Origin: Candidatus Minthenecus merdequi
GTDB lineage: Bacteria > Bacteroidota > Bacteroidia > Bacteroidales > Paludibacteraceae
Direction: 5' to 3'
Length of the DNA: 5,177 nt
Assembly (NCBI GenBank): GCA_018064385.1
Contig: JAGHVI010000138.1
Coordinates: 1-5,177 of the forward strand
In this document: positions 1 through 5,177 of the stretch, in pieces
Numbering within the stretch: position 1 is the first letter of the stretch
Layout: the number at the start of each line of letters is the position of its first letter
Translations under genes and position numbers: made by a program
Notes under the pieces: generated by a model
Database searches by the model: none
What the model was told of the DNA's origin: nothing
The model's input: only the letters and a program-made list of their open reading frames with translations

Positions 1-55
1 TTTGCTTGCGTCACCCAAAATCACCCATTATTTTCACTTAACTGGCTGATATTCA

Positions 56-80
56 TTTTGCGCCATTTGATGGCGCAAAA
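56..80. repeat. 25-bp inverted repeat (palindrome), function unknown
   Basis: A perfect 10-bp inverted repeat, TTTTGCGCCA at 56-65 and TGGCGCAAAA at 71-80, flanks a 5-base centre (TTTGA). It lies just beyond the operon terminator and outside any supported gene. Neither strand has a T-run after the 3' arm, because both arms end in CAAAA when read outward. It is therefore not a standard intrinsic terminator on either strand. It could be an RNA hairpin at the end of an upstream rightward transcript, or a dimeric protein-binding site. The sequence alone does not decide between these. Confidence 0.6.
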
Positions 81-96
81 AAGTGATGAAGTCAAG

Positions 97-128
97 AAAA
101 AACCTCTCGAAAAATCGAGAGGTTTTTT
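97..128 (-). terminator. Intrinsic terminator of the ettA-korA-korB operon (symmetric, probably bidirectional)
   Basis: A 14-bp perfect stem pairs 97-110 with 115-128 around an AAAA loop (111-114). The core is CCTCTCGA/TCGAGAGG, and A6/T6 tracts form the base of the stem. It begins 17 bp past the korB stop codon. Read leftward, the A-tract gives a terminal U-run; read rightward, 123-128 gives one too. It can therefore terminate the minus-strand operon and also any rightward transcript entering from the left edge. Confidence 0.9.
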
Positions 129-145
129 ATTGACATTTGTAATAA

Positions 146-1144
146 TTACATATCCCACTGTTCGAGCGAACCAATAAGTTCATCGAAAGTATGATATTTA
201 GACTTGGATTGAACATCCTTGATTTGGTTTTCGACAGCCTCGTCGTAGCTTTCGCATTCAACGTCACGAATGACACCGAGAGCAACAGGCATATCAGGAC
301 CATCCATCAAAGCAAGTTTTGTATGGAGAGTAGCATCCTCGCAGTGAGCGTCGTGAACAAGTATATCACTCTCCTTAACTCCATTCTCGCCAATGGTAAC
401 AACCTTAAGATTCCATCCGTCAAGCACAAGACCTTTGTCTCTGTTTAATCCGAAAATCATTGGTTTGCCGTGTTCGAGAATAACAGCATGCTCAGCGCGT
501 GCTTCTTTTGTGCCAATCCAGTTGTGAGTGCCGTTGTTGAAGATGACGCAGTTGGTCAAGCACTCGGTTACGGAATAACCTTTGTGCTGAGCAGCAGCTT
601 TCATACACATAACCGTGGTTGGTCCATCCATATCAACAGTACGTGCAAAGAAAGTTCCGCGTGCACCAAAAACGAGTTCGGCAGGACGGAATGGGCGTTC
701 GACAGTGCCGAAAGGAGATGATTTGCTGACAAATCCTTTAGGCGAAGTAGGGGAGTACTGACCTTTTGTCAGACCATATATACGGTTGTTGAAAATAAGC
801 ATGTTGATGTCAACGTTGCGGCGACAAGCGTGGATGAAGTGATTACCGCCGATGGCCATACAGTCACCATCACCGGAACATTGCCATACAGTGATGTCAG
901 GGTTTGCAACCTTGACACCCGAAGCGACAGCTGCACCACGTCCGTGGATTGTGTTGAATCCGTAAGTATTCATATAATGAGGCAGACGGGATGAACAGCC
1001 GATACCGGAGATTACGGCTATTTTGTCTGGATTGACTCCGAGTTCTGCCATTGCCTTGTGCAACGAGTTGAGTACTGCATGGTCTCCGCAACCTGGACAC
1101 CAACGTACCAGTTGGTCACTCTTATAATCTTTTGCTGTGTACAT
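146..1144 (-). CDS. korB: 2-oxoacid:ferredoxin oxidoreductase, beta subunit (probably 2-oxoglutarate synthase KorB)
   Basis: This cytoplasmic subunit carries thiamine diphosphate and a proximal [4Fe-4S] cluster. With KorA it is expected to convert a 2-oxoacid plus CoA to acyl-CoA, CO2 and reduced ferredoxin, or the reverse. The 332-residue protein opens with the family motif CPGCGDH (residues 16-22). GIGCSSRLPHYM follows at 47-58, and the thiamine-diphosphate/Mg motif is GDGD at 91-94 with NN at 119-120. Cys16, Cys19, Cys50 and Cys199 fit the spacing of cluster ligands known in two-subunit enzymes of this family. Length is normal for the family. The ATG at 1144 lies 11 bp after the korA stop; the gap is A-rich with no Shine-Dalgarno sequence, so translation is probably coupled to korA transcription. 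The stop is TAA at 146-148, followed by the terminator. Family assignment is firm. The 2-oxoglutarate preference is inferred from overall resemblance to KorB, and pyruvate or another 2-oxoacid is not excluded. Confidence 0.93.
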   Translation of the reverse strand: MYTAKDYKSDQLVRWCPGCGDHAVLNSLHKAMAELGVNPDKIAVISGIGCSSRLPHYMNTYGFNTIHGRGAAVASGVKVANPDITVWQCSGDGDCMAIGGNHFIHACRRNVDINMLIFNNRIYGLTKGQYSPTSPKGFVSKSSPFGTVERPFRPAELVFGARGTFFARTVDMDGPTTVMCMKAAAQHKGYSVTECLTNCVIFNNGTHNWIGTKEARAEHAVILEHGKPMIFGLNRDKGLVLDGWNLKVVTIGENGVKESDILVHDAHCEDATLHTKLALMDGPDMPVALGVIRDVECESYDEAVENQIKDVQSKSKYHTFDELIGSLEQWDM

Positions 1145-1155
1145 ATTTGTTTGAA

Positions 1156-2991
1156 TTAGAGTGTTTTCAAATATTCTACTATGCCGCCAATGTTGAAAGG
1201 CTGACCTTCGACTTTGTTATACTGAAGGTATTCGCCTGGGACTTGCGAACGGAGATAGGTGGCGAATTGACCTGAGTTTAACTCGCAGACAACTTTGGTT
1301 TTGTATTGAGACAAAACTTTTGCTGTGTTCTTAGGTAATGGGTTGATATAGTTGAAATGAGCCAAAGCGCATTTTTTGCCAGATGCTTGCATATCCTGCA
1401 TTGCGCTTTTCAGATGACCGTAAGTCGAACCCCAACCTATCAGGAGAATATCAGCATCAGTGTCGCCTTCGACCTTAAGTTCAGGTATCGTGTTGGCAAT
1501 CTTGGCAACCTTTTCGGCACGTATCTTTACCATTTTCTCGTGATTAGCTCCGTCGGTAGAGATAGTAGCTTTGTCAGCATCACGTTCCAAACCGCAGTTG
1601 CGATGTGCAAAACCTTCCATACCAGGGAACGCATGCCATCTTACCTTGCTTTCTGCATCACGGACGCAAGCATTGTAACCCTCAAGTTGTGCGTCAGTTG
1701 CAATGTGTGGGTGAATCTCTGGCAGTTCGGCAAGTTTAGGGAGTCGCCAGAGGCTCTGACCATTGCCAAGATAAGCATCTGTCAACAAGATGACTGGTAC
1801 GTTGTTTTCGAGAGCCAAACGGCAAGCTTCGAAGCCGTAGTCGAAGCAGTTGGCAGAAGTTGAAGCAGCGATGACCACGCAAGGGCATTCGCCGTTTCGG
1901 CCGTAGATAGCCTGAAGGAGGTCAGTCTGCTCAGTCTTGGTAGGGAGACCGGTGGAAGGACCACCACGCATAACGTCAACAACAACGAGAGGCAACTCGG
2001 ACATTACTCCTAATCCAATAGCTTCGGACTTAAGGGAGAGACCAGGACCTGAGGTTGAAGTTACGGCAAGGTCGCCAGCAAAAGCAGCTCCGATGGCTGT
2101 ACATACACCTGCGATTTCGTCTTCGGCTTGAACTACCTTGACACCCATATCTTTGCGAGCAGCAAGTTCGTGCATGATGTCGGTTGCCGGAGTGATAGGG
2201 TAAGAACCGAGGAAGAGTTCCTTGCCAGACTTGTGAGCAGCAGCAATGAGGCCCCAAGCTGTTGCTTTGTTTCCTGCAATAATTGTGTATTTGCCCTTTG
2301 GCAGTTCTTCAGAACGGTGAAGTTCAAAGGTGTTAATGTTTATTGCGGTGTTGTTGCCGTAGTTGAAACCATCAGTCAACACTTTGTCGTTGGCCTTGAG
2401 GATGTCCGGTTTTTTGGCAAATTTGTTTGCAAGGAAGTGCTGAGCCTGTTCTAATGGACGGTTGAATAACCAGCAGATAAGTCCGAGTGCGAACATATTT
2501 TTGCAGCGGTCAACAGATTTTTTGTCCATACCAAAGTCCTCAAGCGATTTTTCGGTGAGTGTTGTCAAAGCAACAGGAACCAACTGGATAGTTTCCGAAA
2601 TGCCTAATTCGGTGAATGGATTGTCGGTCTTGTAGAGTGCTTTTTCCAAGTTTTTCTCGTCGAACGAGTCAGTGTCAAAGATGATGACACCGCCTTTTTT
2701 GACGAGTCGGTAGTTGACTTTCAGAGCCGCACAGTTCATAGCCACAAGCACATCGCATTCGTTGCCTGGGGTGTGGATTCCTGAACCAACGTGAACCTGG
2801 AAACTTGATACACCACCAATTGTTCCCTGAGGAGCACGCATGTCGGCTGGGTAGTCTGGGAAAGTTGCAATCTCATTGCCGAGAATGGCCGAAAGGCTCG
2901 AGAAGAGTGTTCCCGTGAGCTGCATACCGTCGCCCGAGTCTCCGCAGAAACGGATGACGACGTCTTTGCAGAGTGTTTTGTCACTTTTCAT
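1156..2991 (-). CDS. korA: 2-oxoacid:ferredoxin oxidoreductase, fused gamma-alpha subunit (probably 2-oxoglutarate synthase KorA)
   Basis: This is the large subunit of the two-subunit oxidoreductase completed by KorB. In the 611-residue protein, residues about 1-195 form the gamma domain, with the glycine-rich motif GDSGDGM at 17-23. A linker of roughly 40 residues leads to the alpha domain (about 235-611), which contributes to the thiamine-diphosphate site and CoA/2-oxoacid binding. The alpha domain shows YPITPAT at 264-270, TSGPG at 313-317 and RGGPSTGLPTKTEQ at 342-355. YPITP is the established 2-oxoacid-binding signature of these enzymes. Neither this protein nor KorB contains the paired CxxCxxC ferredoxin domain found in one-subunit pyruvate enzymes, so electrons should leave through the KorB cluster to free ferredoxin. 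The gene starts 27 bp after the ettA stop, with no promoter motif or terminator between, and the upstream sequence is A/T-rich without a Shine-Dalgarno sequence. In anaerobic Bacteroidales this enzyme can serve reductive carboxylation of succinyl-CoA to 2-oxoglutarate for amino-acid synthesis; that direction is an inference here. Confidence 0.93.
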   Translation of the reverse strand: MKSDKTLCKDVVIRFCGDSGDGMQLTGTLFSSLSAILGNEIATFPDYPADMRAPQGTIGGVSSFQVHVGSGIHTPGNECDVLVAMNCAALKVNYRLVKKGGVIIFDTDSFDEKNLEKALYKTDNPFTELGISETIQLVPVALTTLTEKSLEDFGMDKKSVDRCKNMFALGLICWLFNRPLEQAQHFLANKFAKKPDILKANDKVLTDGFNYGNNTAININTFELHRSEELPKGKYTIIAGNKATAWGLIAAAHKSGKELFLGSYPITPATDIMHELAARKDMGVKVVQAEDEIAGVCTAIGAAFAGDLAVTSTSGPGLSLKSEAIGLGVMSELPLVVVDVMRGGPSTGLPTKTEQTDLLQAIYGRNGECPCVVIAASTSANCFDYGFEACRLALENNVPVILLTDAYLGNGQSLWRLPKLAELPEIHPHIATDAQLEGYNACVRDAESKVRWHAFPGMEGFAHRNCGLERDADKATISTDGANHEKMVKIRAEKVAKIANTIPELKVEGDTDADILLIGWGSTYGHLKSAMQDMQASGKKCALAHFNYINPLPKNTAKVLSQYKTKVVCELNSGQFATYLRSQVPGEYLQYNKVEGQPFNIGGIVEYLKTL

Positions 2992-3018
2992 ACTATTATA
3001 TATTGTGTTATTAATTAT

Positions 3019-4683
3019 TTACAACTTTCTGTATCTGATGCGGTGTGGTTCGACATCTCCCAACCTCATTTTTTTGTTGGCTTCATACTCTGAGTAAGTG
3101 CCTTGGAAGAAGAATACCTGCGAGTCTCCCTCGAAAGCCAATATGTGTGTACATATTCTGTCGAGGAACCAACGGTCATGGGAAATTACGACTGCACAGC
3201 CAGCAAAATTCTGTAAGCCTTCTTCTAATGCGCGGAGAGTATTGACATCAATGTCGTTGGTCGGCTCGTCGAGCAACAACACGTTAGCTTCGGATTTGAG
3301 TGTCAGTGCCAGGTGAAGACGATTTCGTTCACCGCCCGAGAGTACACCGCACAGTTTTTCCTGGTCAGCACCAGTGAAATTGAAACGGCTCAAGTAAGCG
3401 CGTGCGTTAATCTCGCGTCCTGCAACGCGGATGAATTCTGTTCCTCCAGATACTACCTGAAAGATGCTTTTCTGAGGGTCAATGTCTTTGTGCATTTGGT
3501 CAACATACCCAACTCGCACGGTCTCGCCGACCTCAAACGTGCCTTTGTCAACTTTTTCCATTCCCATAATCATACGGAAAAGAGTTGTTTTTCCTGCACC
3601 GTTAGGTCCAATGATACCAACTATACCATTTGGCGGCAGCGAGAAGTTAAGATTCTCCATCAGCAGTTTGTCGCCGAAGGCTTTAGCCACGTCAACAGCG
3701 TTTATAACTTTGTTGCCGAGACGTGGTCCGTTAGGGATGAAAATCTCAAGTTTCTCCTCGCGCTGTTTTTGATCTTCGTTCAGGAGAGCATCGTATTGGT
3801 TGAGACGAGCCTTGCCTTTAGCATGACGGGCAGCAGGAGCCATGTGAATCCACTCAAGTTCGCGTTCAAGCGTTTTGCGACGCTTGCTGGCCTGTTTCTC
3901 CTCCATAGCCATCCGTGCGGTTTTCTGCTCCAACCACCCGCTGTAGTTGCCTTTCCAAGGGATACCCTCGCCACGGTCAAGTTCGAGAATCCAACCAGCG
4001 ACATGGTCAAGAAAGTAGCGGTCGTGAGTTACGGCAATGACAGTTCCTTTGTATTGTTGCAGATGCTGTTCCAACCAATCAATAGACTCTGCATCCAAGT
4101 GGTTGGTTGGCTCGTCCAACAGCAGAATGTCAGGTTCTTGAAGCAACAATCGGCAAAGAGCGACACGTCTGCGTTCACCGCCCGAGAGGTTTTGCATCAC
4201 AGCATTCTCGTCAGGACAACGAAGAGCGTCCATGGCTTGTTCCAAACGATTGTCTATGTTCCAAGCATCGTGAGCGTCCAGTTTGTCCTGCAACTCAGCC
4301 TGCCGAGCGAGCAGTTTATCGAAATCAGCGTCTGGGTCACCGAAAGAGTCGTTGACGCGGTTGAACTCGTCAAGCATATCCATAATCGGTTGAACCCCCT
4401 CGCGAACAACTTCAAGTACGGTTTTTTGTTCATCAAATTTGGGTTCTTGCTCCAAATATCCCACTGAGTAGCCAGGCGAGAAGACTACTTCGCCCTCATA
4501 TTGCTTCTCTATCCCCGCAATTATTTTCAATAAAGTGGATTTTCCTGCACCATTCAAACCAATAATACCAATCTTCGCACCGTAAAAAAACGAGAGGTAA
4601 ATGTTCTTAAGTACTTGTTTTTGTGGAGAAAAAGCCTTGCTTACCCCCACCATTGAGAAAATTATCTTCTTATCGTCTGCCAT
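3019..4683 (-). CDS. ettA: Energy-dependent translational throttle protein EttA (ABC-F ATPase)
   Basis: EttA binds the ribosomal E site and, in E. coli, gates entry into elongation according to the ATP/ADP ratio. It is soluble and has no membrane segments. The 554-residue protein matches the usual family length (E. coli about 555). ABC domain 1 has Walker A GLNGAGKST (42-50), signature LSGGE (166-170), Walker B with catalytic Glu191, and switch His220. An arm-like helical insertion lies at about 95-140. The charged helical linker (P-site tRNA-interaction motif) spans about 245-320. ABC domain 2 has Walker A GPNGAGKTT (359-367), LSGGE (448-452), catalytic Glu473 and His502. All ATPase residues are intact, and the basic tail ending RYRKL looks complete. 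The frame is open upstream to an ATG at 4731, but the ATG at 4683 gives the family N-terminus MADDKKIIFSM. A promoter lies inside the extension, so 4683 is chosen. It is the first gene of the likely ettA-korA-korB transcript. Confidence 0.96.
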   Translation of the reverse strand: MADDKKIIFSMVGVSKAFSPQKQVLKNIYLSFFYGAKIGIIGLNGAGKSTLLKIIAGIEKQYEGEVVFSPGYSVGYLEQEPKFDEQKTVLEVVREGVQPIMDMLDEFNRVNDSFGDPDADFDKLLARQAELQDKLDAHDAWNIDNRLEQAMDALRCPDENAVMQNLSGGERRRVALCRLLLQEPDILLLDEPTNHLDAESIDWLEQHLQQYKGTVIAVTHDRYFLDHVAGWILELDRGEGIPWKGNYSGWLEQKTARMAMEEKQASKRRKTLERELEWIHMAPAARHAKGKARLNQYDALLNEDQKQREEKLEIFIPNGPRLGNKVINAVDVAKAFGDKLLMENLNFSLPPNGIVGIIGPNGAGKTTLFRMIMGMEKVDKGTFEVGETVRVGYVDQMHKDIDPQKSIFQVVSGGTEFIRVAGREINARAYLSRFNFTGADQEKLCGVLSGGERNRLHLALTLKSEANVLLLDEPTNDIDVNTLRALEEGLQNFAGCAVVISHDRWFLDRICTHILAFEGDSQVFFFQGTYSEYEANKKMRLGDVEPHRIRYRKL

Positions 4684-4700
4684 AGTGTTTATTAAAGCCG

Positions 4701-4732
4701 CAAAGTTACTAAATCTTTCTGATTCTGCCAAC
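4701..4732 (-). promoter_or_regulatory. Bacteroidota-type promoter for ettA(-korA-korB)
   Basis: On the minus strand the -7 element is TAACTTTG (4708 down to 4701), an exact match to TAnnTTTG. A weaker -33 element, GTTG (4732 to 4729), lies 20 bases upstream. Transcription would begin around 4693-4697, leaving a leader of only about 10-14 nt before the ATG at 4683. That leader is A/T-rich and has no Shine-Dalgarno sequence. The initiation point is estimated from the consensus, not measured. Confidence 0.75.
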
Positions 4733-4777
4733 CTTTTTGCTCTTATTTTTTGCCTGAAAATTTTTTTTGGAAATTCC

Positions 4778-4808
4778 TTTGTCAGTTCAAAAAAAAGTCG
4801 TACCTTTG
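4778..4808 (+). promoter_or_regulatory. Bacteroidota-type promoter for the tandem tRNA-Lys genes
   Basis: TTTG at 4778-4781 and TACCTTTG at 4801-4808 match the -33 and -7 consensus (TTTG, TAnnTTTG) exactly, with a 19-base spacer. The predicted start is near 4812-4816, a few bases before the first tRNA at 4822. An A4T8 tract at 4757-4768 sits about 10 bp upstream and may act like an UP element. No second good promoter lies between the two tRNA genes, so both probably depend on this one. Confidence 0.85.
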
Positions 4809-4821
4809 CACCCGATTTTGA

Positions 4822-4894
4822 GATTCAGTAGCTCAGCAGGTAGAGCACAACACTTTTAATGTTGGGGTCCTGGGTTCGAGCCCCAGCTGGATCA
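4822..4894 (+). tRNA. tRNA-Lys (anticodon UUU), copy 1
   Basis: The 73-nt cloverleaf is complete. The acceptor stem pairs GATTCAG with CTGGATC (one T-G wobble). The D arm is GCTC/GAGC. The anticodon stem CAACA/TGTTG holds loop CTTTTAA, with anticodon TTT at 4855-4857. The T arm is CTGGG/CCCAG with loop TTCGAGC. The discriminator base is A and the 3' CCA is not encoded (CTG follows), so it must be added after transcription. It reads lysine codons AAA and AAG. It is co-transcribed with copy 2, which is identical. Confidence 0.97.
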
Positions 4895-4932
4895 CTGATA
4901 ATTTTTTTCATAGTTAATTTTTATAGGTTGGA

Positions 4933-5005
4933 GATTCAGTAGCTCAGCAGGTAGAGCACAACACTTTTAATGTTGGGGTCCTGGGTTCGAGCCCCAGCTG
5001 GATCA
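4933..5005 (+). tRNA. tRNA-Lys (anticodon UUU), copy 2
   Basis: This gene is base-for-base identical to the copy at 4822-4894, with the anticodon TTT at 4966-4968. It begins 38 bp after the end of the first copy, across an A/T-rich spacer with no good promoter. The discriminator base A is followed by CCC, so the CCA end is again not encoded. The downstream hairpin at 5009 ends the transcript. Confidence 0.97.
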
Positions 5006-5008
5006 CCC

Positions 5009-5055
5009 GAAAGAGAGGTGGATGACGAACCGGTCAACTGCCTCTCTTTCTTTTT
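5009..5055 (+). terminator. Intrinsic terminator of the tRNA-Lys transcript
   Basis: A perfect 10-bp stem pairs GAAAGAGAGG (5009-5018) with CCTCTCTTTC (5041-5050), followed by TTTTT (5051-5055). The 22-base loop contains a small inner stem, TGAC (5023-5026) with GTCA (5033-5036). It starts 3 bp after the second tRNA, so it also marks the end of the precursor to be trimmed. Confidence 0.85.
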
Positions 5056-5177
5056 CCAAAAACTTTTTTATGGGTAGTTCTATTAATTAGGTTGAGACGA
5101 TTTTGAAGTTTATTTTTAGCAGATTGCTGTGCGGAGGAAGGGAGCAATGCGGGCATTGTGACCGACAGACAAGCAGC
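5056..5177. other. Non-coding or unassigned right end
   Basis: No open frame here has a credible start, product or promoter. The first half is A/T-rich. From about 5118 the composition shifts toward G/C and purines on the plus strand and includes the small palindrome CAATGC-GG-GCATTG (5145-5158). A minus-strand frame is open from the window edge to a stop at 5034-5036, but it runs through the tRNA terminator and is probably not coding. The segment may belong to a feature cut by the window edge. Confidence 0.4.

Larger units (their letters stand above)
4820..5006 (+). repeat. Tandem 76-bp direct repeat containing the two tRNA-Lys genes
   Basis: Positions 4820-4895 and 4931-5006 are identical over 76 bp. 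The identity stops 2 bp before and 1 bp after each tRNA gene, while the flanks and the 35-bp spacer differ. This indicates an old duplication kept uniform by selection or gene conversion, rather than a fresh copy of a larger segment. Confidence 0.9.

Noticed and set aside
1..177. Plus-strand frame open from the left edge to a stop at 175-177
   Set aside because: It reads through the palindrome, the terminator hairpin and the end of korB, and the translation has no family resemblance. A partial gene ending earlier near the left edge cannot be excluded, but nothing supports one.
1357..1863. 168-codon plus-strand frame antisense to korA, and similar shorter frames opposite korA and korB
   Set aside because: They fall inside strongly conserved genes and show no protein-family features of their own.
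2992..3018. Separate promoter for korA in the ettA-korA gap
   Set aside because: The 27-bp gap is A/T-rich but contains no TAnnTTTG element on the minus strand, and none was seen in the adjacent end of ettA.
3313..4467. 384-codon open frame on the plus strand, antisense to ettA
   Set aside because: It lies wholly inside a clear EttA gene, has no recognisable domain, promoter or start context, and is explained by the codon use of the opposite strand.
4895..4932. Possible promoter (TAGGTTGG at 4924-4931) or terminator (T7 tract at 4902-4908) between the two tRNA genes
   Set aside because: The promoter-like motif has a mismatch to TAnnTTTG and abuts the tRNA start, leaving no room for initiation upstream. 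The T-tract follows only the tRNA fold itself, not a dedicated hairpin.
5034..5177. Minus-strand frame open from the right edge to a stop at 5034-5036
   Set aside because: It covers the tRNA terminator, has low-complexity content and lacks a recognisable domain or start context.
1..5177. CRISPR array, insertion sequence, phage or defence genes
   Set aside because: No spaced repeats other than the tRNA pair, no transposase or integrase-like frame and no terminal inverted repeats with target duplications were seen; the coding content is ordinary core metabolism and translation.

Overview
The window reads as a piece of a Bacteroidales (Bacteroidota) chromosome. Three signs support this. Both readable promoters match the Bacteroidota -33 TTTG / -7 TAnnTTTG pattern rather than the sigma70 pattern. 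None of the three protein starts has a Shine-Dalgarno sequence; each is preceded by A/T-rich sequence. The proteins also look like those of anaerobic gut or oral Bacteroidales, with a gamma-alpha fused 2-oxoacid:ferredoxin oxidoreductase and a canonical EttA. I would not name a genus.

Layout, left to right. Positions 1-145 hold no supported gene. They contain a 25-bp palindrome (56-80) and a strong symmetric terminator hairpin (97-128) that closes the leftward operon. Positions 146-4683 are three minus-strand genes, transcribed right to left: ettA (4683 to 3019), then korA (2991 to 1156), then korB (1144 to 146). The gaps are 27 and 11 bp, with no internal terminator or recognisable promoter, so a single transcript is likely. 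Positions 4684-4821 are a divergent promoter region, with one promoter firing left into ettA and one firing right. Positions 4822-5005 are two identical tRNA-Lys(UUU) genes on the plus strand, followed by a terminator hairpin (5009-5055). Positions 5056-5177 hold no supported gene and end in a slightly more GC-rich segment of unknown nature.

Functionally, KorA and KorB together form a thiamine-diphosphate, iron-sulfur 2-oxoacid:ferredoxin oxidoreductase, most likely acting on 2-oxoglutarate/succinyl-CoA. EttA is an ABC-F ATPase that works on the ribosome and responds to cellular energy charge. The two tRNA-Lys genes supply the AAA/AAG decoder. The window is thus a housekeeping block of energy metabolism and translation.

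I found no mobile element, CRISPR array, defence system or other clearly undescribed system. The points most worth a second look are the co-transcription of ettA with korAB, the start-site correction for ettA set by its promoter, the identical tandem tRNA genes, and the unexplained palindrome at 56-80.
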